DNA of 20,056 nt from UBA1724 sp963621575 (GTDB taxonomy: Bacteria > Verrucomicrobiota > Lentisphaeria > Oligosphaerales > Oligosphaeraceae), in NCBI GenBank assembly GCA_963621575.1, contig CAVFEH010000025.1, positions 1-20,056 on the forward strand. The letters are read 5' to 3'. A program made the translations under genes and the position numbers. Shown here piece after piece: positions 1 through 8,126 of the stretch (the first letter of the stretch is position 1; the number at the start of each line of letters is the position of its first letter). The notes below the pieces were generated by a model. It had not been told where the DNA came from. It worked only from the letters and a program-made list of their open reading frames with translations, and did not search any database.

Positions 1-326
1 CGCGAGCTGGGTTCAAAACGTCGTGAGACAGTTTGGTCCTTATCCTCCGCGGGCGTAGGACGGTTGACGGGAGCGCCCCCTAGTACGAGAGGACCGGGGG
101 CGGGCGACCTCTGGTGTTCCGGTTGTCGAGCCATCGGCACCGCCGGGTAGCCACGTCGCGAAGGGATAAGCGCTGAAGGCATCTAAGCGCCAAGCCCCCC
201 CGGAGATGAGCCGTCCCGGACGCAAGTCCCTGAAGGCCGCGGGAAGAACACCCGCTTGACAGGGCGGACGTGCAAGCGCCGCGAGGCGTTCAGCGTACCG
301 CTTCTGATAGGCCGTGAGGTCTGGAC
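1..326 (+). rRNA. 23S ribosomal RNA, 3' end (partial)
   Basis: This is the last ~326 nt of large-subunit rRNA; the gene enters from the left edge. The conserved domain VI block CGCGAGCTGGGTTCAAAACG opens the window. The sarcin-ricin loop AGTACGAGAGGACC lies at 82-95, followed by GCTGAAGGCATCTAAG (about 172-187) and GATAGGCCGTGAGG near 307-319. These match the order of landmarks at the 3' end of bacterial 23S rRNA. The exact 3' end is placed by analogy with E. coli (about 9 nt after GTGAGG) and may be off by several bases, because the partner strand of the processing stem is outside the window. ORFs in this stretch are not genes. Confidence 0.97.
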
Positions 327-462
327 GCCGTCCGCCCGGACGGCCCCCGGAAAGGGGAGCCCCCCGGGCGGACGCAAGGAAGCGTTCCAACGACCACGAA
401 AGTCCACGGTTCCCATGGAACCGGAGGAAAGTCTTTCCCCCTGGCCGGCTGCCATCCCTTTT
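327..462 (+). other. 23S-5S intergenic spacer, no tRNA
   Basis: This transcribed spacer of about 136 nt holds two hairpins. One is a perfect 10-bp pair, GTCCGCCCGG (330-339) with CCGGGCGGAC (364-373). The other is a 7-bp stem, CGGTTCC (407-413) with GGAACCG (417-423), on a 3-nt loop. They are plausible RNase processing or folding elements. I see no tRNA cloverleaf or T-loop signature here. Confidence 0.7.
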
Positions 463-578
463 GGTTCGTGCCATTGGCGGGGGTGGAACACCCGTTCCCA
501 TCCCGAACACGGCCGTTAAGGCCCCCCGCGGCGATGATAGTGCGTTCAAGAGCGTGCGAAAGCAGCGCGGCGCGAACC
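463..578 (+). rRNA. rrf: 5S ribosomal RNA
   Basis: This is a complete 5S rRNA of about 116 nt. The 5' end GGTTCGTGCC (463-472) pairs with the 3' end GGCGCGAACC (569-578) to form helix I with one G-U pair. The conserved interior is visible: the motif CACCCGTTCCCATCCCGAAC (489-508), then CGGCCGTTAAGGCCCC and GATGATAGTG. It follows the 23S gene directly, as in standard 16S-23S-5S operons, and is followed at once by a terminator. Ends were chosen from helix I closure. Confidence 0.95.
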
Positions 579-588
579 TTTTTTTTCC

Positions 589-627
589 AGGCCCGCCCCC
601 CGTCCAAGGGAGGCGGGCCTTTTTTTG
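589..627 (+). terminator. rho-independent terminator of the rRNA operon
   Basis: The stem AGGCCCGCC (589-597) pairs with GGCGGGCCT (612-620), with extra C/G pairing possible in the apical part. It is followed by a T run from 620 to about 626. It sits 10 nt after the end of 5S and is the natural rRNA operon terminator. Confidence 0.88.
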
Positions 628-675
628 CGCCCATGGGGGGCACTGTGTCTTCGGCGGGGCGGAATGTCCAAAGGA

Positions 676-698
676 CGGGGGGGGGCGAAGCCCCCCGT
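676..698. repeat. GC-rich hairpin in the convergent intergenic region
   Basis: GGGGGGC (680-686), a GAA loop and GCCCCCC (690-696) form a 7-bp GC hairpin inside the 579-795 non-coding stretch. There is no T tract, so it is not an intrinsic terminator. It resembles a REP-like unit, but only one copy is visible in this window. Confidence 0.4.
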
Positions 699-732
699 AC
701 CCTCCGCACACTCCTGGCCAATGGGCGGAAAA

Positions 733-789
733 GGCACAAAAAAAGGGGCGGCCGGTCAGTTGACCGGCCGCCCTTTTTTTGTGTGTGCC
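733..789. terminator. bidirectional intrinsic terminator between rRNA operon and beta-mannosidase gene
   Basis: GGGCGGCCGGTCA (746-758) and TGACCGGCCGCCC (761-773) pair perfectly across a 2-nt loop. Seven A residues (738-744) lie to the left and seven T residues (774-780) to the right, so it works as a terminator on both strands. Pairing continues outward (CAC 735-737 with GTG 781-783) with a single bulged G at 745. It lies just past the stop codon of the minus-strand beta-mannosidase gene (796) and downstream of the rRNA terminator. It therefore ends the enzyme operon and backs up rRNA termination. Confidence 0.9.
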
Positions 790-795
790 GTGCCC

Positions 796-3315
796 TTAAT
801 AGGTTTCCCTGAGGTGGAAGGTCGTGAGTTCCTTCTTCACCTTGGCGGCGGTGTATTCCTTTCCGGTGGCAAGGGTGAGGGTGGTCCTGCCGGGGAGGAG
901 CGTGATTGCATTGTCCTCGAAGATGGCGGCGGGATCATCCTTGATGGTGAGCCAGAAGAAGAATGCGGGCTTGTCGGTATCGAGAGTGATCTGGAAGTGC
1001 CGCTTGTCGATCATCTTGATGTCGTCGATGGTGACCTTTGCCTGGGGCAGTGGCATCTTCTTCCAAGGAACGAGATTGACGATCTCCTGGTGGGAGTGCT
1101 TCTGGCCGTTCTGGTCCTTCGCGGTGGTAGTGACCAGGAGGACGCATTCCTCGGCGGCGTGTCCCTTCCGGGCTTTGTCGTCGTGGTAGAAGTCGGGGAT
1201 CTCCAGGGAGATGGAACCCATGGTGTCTGCCTTCACGACGAACTCCTTCTTGACGAGGGGCTTTCCGGTGGCGACATCCATGAGGGTTGCCACGACCTTT
1301 GCGTCGACCTTTCCGGGGAGATCGGTGATGAAGTACATCTCCATGGGGGCCTCGGCCTTGGTGTGGAAGGCCACCGTCTGGATGGGCGCATAGAAGCGTT
1401 TTGCCATGTACTGGAGTGCCTTCCAGCGTCCGGAGTATTCCAAGGAGGCCCAGGAGGAGACGGGCCAGTTGTCATTCAGCTGCCAGAAGATGGTTCCCAT
1501 GCAACGGGGACGGAGGCTATGCCAGAACTCCACGCCGGTGCGGATGGCCAATCCCTGCTGGATCTGGGAGAGGTAGAGCATTCCCTGGAAGGAGTTGGGC
1601 AGCAGGAAGTAATTTCCGAACATCCCCACGATCTTGGCATTGCCGCTCTGTCCGGCTTTCTGGTGGCGGTCGAAGACGGGGGAGAAGACATTGAAGTCCT
1701 CTTTTTCGGCGAAGGTCTTCACGGTTTCCAAAGACGGGAAGGACTGGAAGCCGAATTCGCTGCAGAAGCGGGGACGGACTTCGTAGTAGTTCTCGAAGAC
1801 CGCGCCGCCGTGCCAGACCTTCCAGTAGTGCATGTCACCATCGGCGTCGGCCACCCAGTTGTCGGCGTAGTTGTTGGGACCGGCGCAGGGGGAGGATGGC
1901 CAGAAGACATGGGTGTCGTCGGCTTCGCGGATGGCGCGTCCCACAGTCTGGCTCAGACGGTCGTAGAAGACCAGGTACTCGTCGCGGAGCTTGGGGTCGG
2001 GGGCGTTGTTCACGTTTCCGATGAGCTCGTTGTCGCCGCACCAGAGTCCGATGCAGGCGTGGTGACGGAGCCGCTTCACCTGGTAGACGATCTCGTCATG
2101 GATGTTTTGGAGGAAATGTGGCTGGTCGGGGTAGAGGGCGCAGGAGAACATGTTGTCGTGCCAGAGGAGGATGCCCAGGCGGTCGCATTCCTCATAGAAG
2201 GCGTCTTCCTCGAATTTTCCGCCGCCCCAGATGCGCAGCATGTTCATGTTCGCTTTGGCGACGCTCTCCAGCAGGTTCTGGTAGTGCTCGGGGGTGTGTC
2301 GCTGCGGCATGGCATCGCAGGGGATCCAGTCAGCGCCCTTTGCGAAGATCCGGACGCCGTTGACCTGGAAGATCATGCAGAAGCCGATGTCGTCCTTCTC
2401 GTTGATCACCTTCAGCTCCTTGAGGGCCAGCTTCTGGGTGACGACTTGTCCGTTGCAGGTGACCTGGAGGGGGTAGAGGGGCTGTTCGCCGTAGCCGTTG
2501 GGCCACCAGAGCCGGGGGTTCTTGACGGTGATTGTGACGGAGGCCAGGATCTTTCCCTGGCGGGGCACCACGGCGGTGGCCTTTTTCTTCTGACCGTCCA
2601 GGAAGAATTCCACGGTGACCTTTTCCCCGATGGGGGTGTCTTCCAGGGGGGTGAGTTCAGCGAAGAGGGTGGCCTCGCAACTGTTCTTCTTGTGGACCTG
2701 CACATCGTAGACGTGGTCGAGAACGGCCTGGTCCACGCCCTCAAGGTAGAGCTTTCCGGTCATGCCCGTGGTGGGCAGGGAGATGCCCCAGTCCCATCCG
2801 CCGCTGCACTGTGTCTTGCGGATGTAGTTCAAGTCGGGGACGGTGGACCAGGGACCCATTCCTGGCAGGTGTCCGAACTGTGTCTTTTTCGTCTCGTCGC
2901 CGGCGCGGCGCACGGCCACGAAGTCCAGCCGGATGGTGTTCTTGCCGGCCTTCAGGAAGGGCTTCACGTCCTTGCGGAAGCGTAGGAACTGGTCATCGAG
3001 CTTGGCAACCTCTTTGTTGTTGATGTAGAGGGTTGCCACGGTGTCAACGGAGTCCAGGTTGAGGATGACGCCCTGTGCCTGGAGGAGTTCCTGGGGGACA
3101 GTGAAAGTGCGCTCGTAGGTCCAATCCTTGTCGGCGACCCACTGCACATCCTTTTCGTTCTCGCGGTAGTAGGGATCGGGGATGAGTTCGTTTTCCAGGA
3201 GTGTGGAGTAGTTGTCTCCGGGAATCTGGGCGGGGATTGCGCTGGCGGCCTTTTCAGAGGTCTGGCGCAGTTGCCAGGTGCCGCAGAGATCAATGACGGG
3301 GTAGTTTTTTGCCAT
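796..3315 (-). CDS. GH2 beta-mannosidase
   Basis: This is an exo-acting beta-mannosidase of glycoside hydrolase family 2, about 839 aa. It removes terminal beta-D-mannose from oligosaccharides. The N-terminal jelly-roll (LCGTWQLR, then GDNYSTLLENELIPDPYY) is followed by immunoglobulin-like domains and the TIM barrel carrying RIWGGGKFEEDAFYEECD. The acid/base is Glu430 in LWCGDNE (the family usually has GNNE) and the nucleophile is Glu520 in FCSEFGFQSFPS; the ~90-residue spacing is as expected. No signal peptide is visible, so it is probably cytoplasmic. The ATG at 3315 was chosen because the family N-terminus starts just after it. The upstream ATG at 3378 would add 21 low-complexity residues and overlap the preceding gene by 32 nt. 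It lies 31 nt after that gene and is probably co-transcribed. Family assignment is strong; the natural substrate is inferred. Confidence 0.93.
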   Translation of the reverse strand: MAKNYPVIDLCGTWQLRQTSEKAASAIPAQIPGDNYSTLLENELIPDPYYRENEKDVQWVADKDWTYERTFTVPQELLQAQGVILNLDSVDTVATLYINNKEVAKLDDQFLRFRKDVKPFLKAGKNTIRLDFVAVRRAGDETKKTQFGHLPGMGPWSTVPDLNYIRKTQCSGGWDWGISLPTTGMTGKLYLEGVDQAVLDHVYDVQVHKKNSCEATLFAELTPLEDTPIGEKVTVEFFLDGQKKKATAVVPRQGKILASVTITVKNPRLWWPNGYGEQPLYPLQVTCNGQVVTQKLALKELKVINEKDDIGFCMIFQVNGVRIFAKGADWIPCDAMPQRHTPEHYQNLLESVAKANMNMLRIWGGGKFEEDAFYEECDRLGILLWHDNMFSCALYPDQPHFLQNIHDEIVYQVKRLRHHACIGLWCGDNELIGNVNNAPDPKLRDEYLVFYDRLSQTVGRAIREADDTHVFWPSSPCAGPNNYADNWVADADGDMHYWKVWHGGAVFENYYEVRPRFCSEFGFQSFPSLETVKTFAEKEDFNVFSPVFDRHQKAGQSGNAKIVGMFGNYFLLPNSFQGMLYLSQIQQGLAIRTGVEFWHSLRPRCMGTIFWQLNDNWPVSSWASLEYSGRWKALQYMAKRFYAPIQTVAFHTKAEAPMEMYFITDLPGKVDAKVVATLMDVATGKPLVKKEFVVKADTMGSISLEIPDFYHDDKARKGHAAEECVLLVTTTAKDQNGQKHSHQEIVNLVPWKKMPLPQAKVTIDDIKMIDKRHFQITLDTDKPAFFFWLTIKDDPAAIFEDNAITLLPGRTTLTLATGKEYTAAKVKKELTTFHLRETY

Positions 3316-3346
3316 GGTGGTTCGGGGATTTGGGGCTTTCGGGAGG

Positions 3347-5581
3347 CTAGGAAATCTGGAAGGGGTGTGAATCGTCATGCCAGGGGACCAGGGACCAGCC
3401 TTCGGGGAGGATGACGGGGAGGGCTGGGGGATTCTTCTCCCACTTCAGGGAGACCTTCCCGTCCTGCGCCTCCAGGTCCAGCAGACCGTGTTCGGTGTGG
3501 AGGCCGTGGATGGAGAAGTGTCGGTGAGGCTCCTCCAGTTCGAACGGGGCGAAGCCGGACAGCACAAGGATCTTCTGGTCGGTCTCCAGGTAGATGCGCG
3601 CCAGCTCCATGTCCATCAATCGGCCATTGTTGGAGGCATTGGGCTGCCAGGAGGTGTGCTCCGGGTCGTCGACATCGAAGCGCTCCTGGGTCAGGAAGAG
3701 GTCGTGCGTGCAACCGTAGCGCTCGAAGGTCTGTATGGCGCTCCAGGCGCGTTTGGTCTCGCCGTTGGCCATGTTGACCAGGGCGGCGCTTTGTTCGGCG
3801 GTGCCGATGTACATGAGGTGTTCATGCATGGCGCCGAAGAAGAAGTTTTGGCAGGAGTTCGTTTCGCACCAACGGATGAACTTCCGGATGGCGGGATCGT
3901 GGAGGGAGAGGAGTCCGGAGTATGCGAAGAACGCGAAGGAGTCGCAGTTGGTGAATCCGGGGCAATACTGTCCGGATTCGTCAATCTGCCGGTGGACATA
4001 TCCATCGGGGGTGGCCAGGTCTTTGAGGCAGGCCATGAGGTCCGCCCGATAGCGCGCAGCCTCGCGGGCAAAGAGCTCCGCGTCCGGGTGGTGGTATTCC
4101 CGGAGGAGTTCCGCGGTGAGGAGCATTCCTTGGCAGGCCCAGTTGTCCGTGAAGATCACCAGCCGTCCGTAGTCGGCGTCGGTGGCGCAGCACTTCGGCA
4201 TGAGTCCTGGGTAGGGGTATTCCGGGGGATGGGGGGCGCGGATCTGCGCCAGAATCCACCCGCAGGCCTTCGCCATGGCGTCCAGGTGTTTTTTTGCGAA
4301 GTCCCGGTCGCCGGAGAGCCGGATGTATTGCGCGGCCCATGTGAGGGCGCTGCCGGTGGTGCAGGCCCACTTGGGGCCGGTGGTGCCGACGGCGCCGGGG
4401 GCCTTGACGAATTCGCCGATGGGGGGATATCCGCCGTCCTGGAGGGAGAAGATGAATTCCAGGAGCCGGCGGTTCTCCTCAAAGAACCCCAGTTTCATCA
4501 TGGGATGGAAGGCGCACATGGCCTCCCAGACCCACATGAAGAAGCGCTCGCTGGTGCCGCCCTGGCAGGGGAAGAGGATCTTGCCGTAGTCGGGCCAGTC
4601 CATGGTCAGCATCAGCTGCCGGGTGACTCGCTGGACAGTCTGGAAACGGTGATTCAATTCGTCGTTGCCGAAGTCCACCTGCGCGATCTTGCGTTCCTCC
4701 TCCTGCCCGCGCCAGATTCCCCGGTTGAAGCGGCTGGTTTCCTCAAAGGTGGGATTCTGTTCGGGGAGTGTGTCGTCTGGGTCCGTGGCGAACGTGAGTT
4801 CGAAGGATGCCTCCTCGCCGGGGTCTAGTTCTTGCGAGAAGTGCAGGAAGTTCCTGCCGCTGTGGACGCGGAATTCCGGGTGGACGTAGAAGGGGCTGTC
4901 CCACTGGAAGGGCCGGTGGGTGTATTGGGAGTCTGTGAAGCGGACTGCGGGGTGCCATTCCACCTGGAAGCCGCCGGGGGCATGGCGGAGGACCGCCTTG
5001 CCGTCGTGCCACAGCGCACCGTCGTGGCAGTCGCAGCTGGTGTCGAACTTCGGGAAGTTGATTTCGGTGAAGTGGAAGGTGTTGTAGTGGTAGTTGTAGA
5101 AGTCGCGCTCCAGGGGGTGTGCCAGCTTCAGCCACAGGTGCTTGCGCTCCCTCTTCCGCCCCTCGTTGCGGATGGAGGCGCGCACGGAGAGCCGTTCCTT
5201 GTCGCCCATGGCGTAGAGGAAGGTGTATTGTGTGAAGCAGGTGTAGAAGCTGCCCTTGATCTGGGGGAGGTCACCCTCGATACGCTCCATCTTTGCGTGA
5301 TGGAAGTCCATGATGGCGGGGATGTCATCGGGCAGGAAAGTAAGGGTGCGGGTGCGGAGATTCTGCTTGAACGTATAGTCCTCGGGCTTGTTGGAGTCCA
5401 GCGCAGGGGGCATGGCCAACACCGACGCATTCAGGGCGCCGTCCACGATGACGATATTTTTCGCCCCCGAGAAATTCAGGGGGCAGTGGACGGAGAAGGG
5501 GGGACGGGGCAGGGCGGGACGGTTCAGGTCCAGGACCTTCGTCCAAGAGCATTCGTCCAGGAGGGGATAGAGGCTTTGCAT
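3347..5581 (-). CDS. six-hairpin (alpha/alpha) glycosidase-like protein, specificity unknown
   Basis: This 744-aa protein has no signal peptide. The N-terminal ~290 residues look like a beta-sandwich. From about residue 310 onward the sequence is helical, with aromatic/acidic turns typical of six-hairpin glycosidases: QGGTSERFFMWVWEAM, LQDGGYPPIGEFVK, CTTGSALTWAAQYIRLSGDR, FTDNWACQGM and PNASNNGRLMDMELARIYLE. Glu345 (in GGTSER) and Asp479 (in FTDNW) are candidate catalytic or binding acids, but this is inferred from position in loops only. I cannot name a GH family. It is the first gene of a two-gene minus-strand unit with the beta-mannosidase and is divergent from a GH78 enzyme. A role in breaking down the same oligosaccharide is likely. 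The ATG at 5581 has no Shine-Dalgarno site; its leader is C-rich. Confidence 0.85.
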   Translation of the reverse strand: MQSLYPLLDECSWTKVLDLNRPALPRPPFSVHCPLNFSGAKNIVIVDGALNASVLAMPPALDSNKPEDYTFKQNLRTRTLTFLPDDIPAIMDFHHAKMERIEGDLPQIKGSFYTCFTQYTFLYAMGDKERLSVRASIRNEGRKRERKHLWLKLAHPLERDFYNYHYNTFHFTEINFPKFDTSCDCHDGALWHDGKAVLRHAPGGFQVEWHPAVRFTDSQYTHRPFQWDSPFYVHPEFRVHSGRNFLHFSQELDPGEEASFELTFATDPDDTLPEQNPTFEETSRFNRGIWRGQEEERKIAQVDFGNDELNHRFQTVQRVTRQLMLTMDWPDYGKILFPCQGGTSERFFMWVWEAMCAFHPMMKLGFFEENRRLLEFIFSLQDGGYPPIGEFVKAPGAVGTTGPKWACTTGSALTWAAQYIRLSGDRDFAKKHLDAMAKACGWILAQIRAPHPPEYPYPGLMPKCCATDADYGRLVIFTDNWACQGMLLTAELLREYHHPDAELFAREAARYRADLMACLKDLATPDGYVHRQIDESGQYCPGFTNCDSFAFFAYSGLLSLHDPAIRKFIRWCETNSCQNFFFGAMHEHLMYIGTAEQSAALVNMANGETKRAWSAIQTFERYGCTHDLFLTQERFDVDDPEHTSWQPNASNNGRLMDMELARIYLETDQKILVLSGFAPFELEEPHRHFSIHGLHTEHGLLDLEAQDGKVSLKWEKNPPALPVILPEGWSLVPWHDDSHPFQIS

Positions 5582-5650
5582 GGATGGCGGCCAACGTCTG
5601 GCGTCGGGCGTGTGGGGGCGGGTTGAATGAATGGATAATTAAGGAAGTAT

Positions 5651-5679
5651 AAGATAATGATCCCTGCGTGCATTGCCAA
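5651..5679 (-). promoter_or_regulatory. candidate sigma-70-type promoter for the minus-strand glycosidase unit
   Basis: Read on the minus strand, TTGGCA (5674-5679) is followed after 17 nt by TATCTT (5651-5656). An overlapping TATACT (5646-5651) is an alternative -10. The initiation site would lie about 60 nt upstream of the ATG at 5581, in the only AT-rich patch of the divergent intergenic region. This is by eye; no experimental support. Confidence 0.45.
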
Positions 5680-5808
5680 CGCCGGGAGGGGGGTGTTTTG
5701 ACTGTCGGAAATGAAGGTTTCGGATATGAAATGCTGGCGTTTTTATGGTTGCATTGTGTCCGTTGTGAACGATTCAGACATGTCAATCTTCAAGGGCTTT
5801 TGAGGGTG

Positions 5809-5837
5809 TTCCGGACGACTCCGGAAATGGCTATATT
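5809..5837 (+). promoter_or_regulatory. candidate operator palindrome plus -10 box upstream of the GH78 gene
   Basis: The palindrome TTCCGG-N6-CCGGAA (5809-5826) occupies the -35 position. TATATT (5832-5837) begins 17 nt after its first half-site and is a good -10. The first half-site is a poor -35 sequence, as at activator-dependent or repressor-covered promoters. The leader to the ATG at 5912 would be about 68 nt. The regulator is not identified. Confidence 0.4.
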
Positions 5838-5911
5838 ATGTGCCTTTTCGTTCCTGCAAGGGCTTCTTGCGATTTCCTGTATTTCCTCCCATTCTCCCCG
5901 TGTCAGACGCC

Positions 5912-7966
5912 ATGCATCGCTCCCATTTTCCCGCCGCTGACGACTATCGCGAGGCCGCCTGTGGCTATTGGTCCTGGATTCCCGGATTGAAGAGCTACGA
6001 GCCCGGCTTCCGCCTGCTTCGGCGCCGCTTCCACGTGGCTTCGGCACGGCGGTTGGTCTTCTATACCTGTGCGGATTGCCGCTATCGCTTCTTTTTGGAT
6101 GGCGTTCTGCTGGCGGATGGTCCGGTGAAGAGTCCGGTGTGGTACAAGCAGCTTTATCGCAGCGAGGCGCAGGTCGAGGCGGGGGACCATGTCTTGTCGG
6201 CGGAGGTCGTCGTATGGGGTGACGGCTGGTTCCATTCGTGGACGCCCTTTTCGGAAATGCACCTGGGCGGCGGCTTCTATCTCTCCTGCCCGGATGGGGA
6301 GCTCTCCCTCTCAACGCCCAGCGGCTGGAAGGGTGCCGTGGATCCCAGCCGGCGATGTCTGGAGTTCACCGAGGCCGTCAGCGACGGTGAATTCCTCTTC
6401 GCCACGGCACGCCAGGAGACCGATTTCGCGAAGTCCCCGGGGGACTGGCAGTCGCTGGACTTTGATGACAGCGCATGGCAGGAGCTCTACCCCCTGGACC
6501 GAGGCCCCAATATCCACGGCTGGCGGCTGATGGGCGACACCGGCACAACCTGGGCCATGGAGATGCCCCAGGTGAGCCCCATGAAGCGGGAGCCCATGGG
6601 GCTTTCCCTCCTGGATGCCTCCGTGGAGGAGTTGGATTTCCAACGGGAGGACGATGGCACGCTCCACTTGCATCTTCCCGCCGGAAAGTCCCAGGTCCAT
6701 CTTGCTTTCGACCGGTATTTCACGGGCTTTTTGCGACTCTCCGGAACCGGCGCCCGTGGCACGCTCCGCCTGCGCCAGAGCGAGCGGGCGGAGGAGCTCC
6801 GCTGGCAGGACGACATCCTGCTGCTGGATGGACGCCCCTGGCGTATGGAGACCTTCGAAATCCGCGCAGCCGGATGTCTGCGGCTGGTGGCGGAGTTGGA
6901 GACCCCGCAGGCGATTACCCTGAATGCCGATTTTGCCTCCTACGATTTCGGGACGTTCCGGGAATACCATTCTCCCGATGCCTGGAAGGAGAAGCTCTAC
7001 CAGGTCTGCCTCCACACTGCGCGCTGCTGCGCCCACGACACCTACGAGGACTGCCCCTTCTTTGAGCGCTTCCAGTACGAGGGAGACACCCGGATCCAGG
7101 CACTGATCTCCTATGAGTGCGCAGGGAATGGCGAGCTGGGACGAAAGGCGTTGCTGGATTTCCAGCGAAGCCAGGCCGCCAATGGCCTGCTTCAGAGCAG
7201 ATTCCCTTCCTGCCTCCCACAGTATATCCCCGGATACTCCCTCTTCTGGATCCTCATGGTTGACGACTACCTGAGGTATTTTCCCGACGCGAAGCTCCTC
7301 CATCAACTCTATTGGTGCATCCAGGGAGTCCTCCGGTACTACACAGATCTCGTGGACAACGCCACCGGACTGGCCGGACACCCCGGGTACTGGGCGTTTA
7401 CCGACTGGGTGAAGGAGTGGCCCTCCGGAGATCCCTCGCGGGACGAGAAGTCCCCCACCGCCCAGGAGAATTTTCTCTTCGCCATGGCACTCCAAACCGC
7501 AGCGCGGCTGGCAGACCAGGAAGGCCGCCCTGCCGACGCCCGGGAATGGCGGGAGCTGTCCGCCCGCGTGGTGGATGCCGCGAATCGCCTGTGCTGGGAC
7601 GAGAAGGCGGGACTCTATGCCGATGTCCCTGGACGCCCCTATTACAGCAGGCACTCCCAGGCGCTCGCCGTCCTTGCCGGCGCCGCCTCTGGCGACCGCC
7701 TGGAGAAGGTCCATCGCGCCCTCCTCGAGGACCGGCCGGAGATGTGCACCTGCAGCCTCTACTTCCAGTTCTATGTCCTGGAGGCCCTGCGCACTCTGGG
7801 CGACCGCGACGGAATGCTCCGTGCCCTCGAATCCTGGCGGCAGTGCCTGGAGAAATCCCCCTGGATTACCACTTTCCCCGAAGTCCCTGGCACCCACCAC
7901 TCCCGCAGCATGTGCCACGCATGGAGCGCCAGCCCCGCATACTTCCTGCTGAAGTGCAATCTGTAG
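5912..7966 (+). CDS. GH78 alpha-L-rhamnosidase-like glycoside hydrolase
   Basis: This 684-aa enzyme is predicted to remove terminal alpha-L-rhamnose. The N-terminal beta-sandwich contains YRFFLDGVLLADGPVKSP, the counterpart of the usual DG..LA.GP.R.DP motif. The alpha/alpha barrel carries YEDCPFFERFQYEGDTRIQ, with Asp380, Glu385 and Glu390/Asp392. This is a shortened version of the family motif DCPxRDERxGWxGD, and Glu385 aligns with its general-acid region. The C-terminal signature SMCHAWSASPAYFL contains His669. It has no signal peptide, so it is probably cytoplasmic. The ATG at 5912 was chosen over the GTG at 5840 because the latter abuts the candidate -10 box and adds low-complexity sequence. 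It is divergent from the beta-mannosidase unit. The family is likely; strict rhamnose specificity is uncertain because this branch is poorly characterised. Confidence 0.87.
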   Translation: MHRSHFPAADDYREAACGYWSWIPGLKSYEPGFRLLRRRFHVASARRLVFYTCADCRYRFFLDGVLLADGPVKSPVWYKQLYRSEAQVEAGDHVLSAEVVVWGDGWFHSWTPFSEMHLGGGFYLSCPDGELSLSTPSGWKGAVDPSRRCLEFTEAVSDGEFLFATARQETDFAKSPGDWQSLDFDDSAWQELYPLDRGPNIHGWRLMGDTGTTWAMEMPQVSPMKREPMGLSLLDASVEELDFQREDDGTLHLHLPAGKSQVHLAFDRYFTGFLRLSGTGARGTLRLRQSERAEELRWQDDILLLDGRPWRMETFEIRAAGCLRLVAELETPQAITLNADFASYDFGTFREYHSPDAWKEKLYQVCLHTARCCAHDTYEDCPFFERFQYEGDTRIQALISYECAGNGELGRKALLDFQRSQAANGLLQSRFPSCLPQYIPGYSLFWILMVDDYLRYFPDAKLLHQLYWCIQGVLRYYTDLVDNATGLAGHPGYWAFTDWVKEWPSGDPSRDEKSPTAQENFLFAMALQTAARLADQEGRPADAREWRELSARVVDAANRLCWDEKAGLYADVPGRPYYSRHSQALAVLAGAASGDRLEKVHRALLEDRPEMCTCSLYFQFYVLEALRTLGDRDGMLRALESWRQCLEKSPWITTFPEVPGTHHSRSMCHAWSASPAYFLLKCNL

Positions 7967-8126
7967 ACGCAACGGAGGAGGGCGTTTTTTGTTTCTCGCG
8001 CCCTGCGGGAATTCATAGAAATGCCGGTGGCTGGTTGCAGTCCCGATTTTGTTGGTTATATTCAGGCCGTTTCCCGCAGGGAGTCTCGGTTTTGGGGTTT
8101 TGCGGGCACCTATTTTTCACCACGCC
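7967..8126 (+). other. intergenic region after the GH78 gene
   Basis: This 160-nt region shows no convincing terminator for the GH78 gene. A 6-bp stem, AGGGCG (7979-7984) with CGCCCT (7999-8004), has T residues in the loop rather than after the stem. The second half holds a candidate promoter (8035-8062) and a weak 6-bp stem, CCCGCA (8072-8077) with TGCGGG (8100-8105), in the presumed leader of the small ORF. Confidence 0.5.
8035..8062 (+). promoter_or_regulatory. candidate promoter for the leader ORF and regulator-ligase gene
   Basis: TTGCAG (8035-8040), a 16-nt spacer and TATATT (8057-8062). The same TATATT box appears upstream of the GH78 gene. Transcription would start about 58 nt before the small ORF at 8127. 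I find no better promoter between the later terminator (8310) and the fusion gene at 8445. This suggests the gene is read through from here. Confidence 0.4.

Larger units (their letters stand above)
5582..5911. other. divergent intergenic region between glycosidase genes
   Basis: This 330-bp region separates the minus-strand six-hairpin gene from the plus-strand GH78 gene. It contains a candidate minus-strand promoter (5651-5679), a palindrome at 5809-5826 and a plus-strand -10-like box at 5832-5837. A GTG at 5840 in frame with the GH78 gene lies right at the expected transcription start, so it is unlikely to be used. I see no further gene or RNA in it. Confidence 0.6.

Noticed and set aside
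327..462. tRNA gene in the 23S-5S spacer
   Set aside because: No acceptor stem, anticodon arm or T-loop sequence could be found.
40..763. Several ORFs of 60-220 codons on both strands near the left edge
   Set aside because: They lie in 23S and 5S rRNA, the spacer and the terminators, and show no protein family features.
625..2985. 786-codon plus-strand open frame
   Set aside because: It is the aligned antisense frame of the beta-mannosidase gene, starts in the terminator region and has Val/Gly/Asp/His-rich non-protein-like composition.
3316..3378. Upstream ATG of the beta-mannosidase gene
   Set aside because: It would overlap the preceding gene by 32 nt and add a Pro/Ser-rich stretch before the normal family N-terminus at 3315.
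5840..5911. GTG start extending the GH78 protein by 24 residues
   Set aside because: The GTG sits 3 nt after a TATATT -10-like box, so it would hardly be in the transcript. The extension is low-complexity.
6311..7972. 553-codon minus-strand open frame
   Set aside because: It is the aligned antisense of the GH78 gene and ends exactly at a sense TCA codon (6311-6313).
7979..8004. Possible terminator after the GH78 gene
   Set aside because: The stem is only 6 bp and its T run is in the loop, not after the stem.
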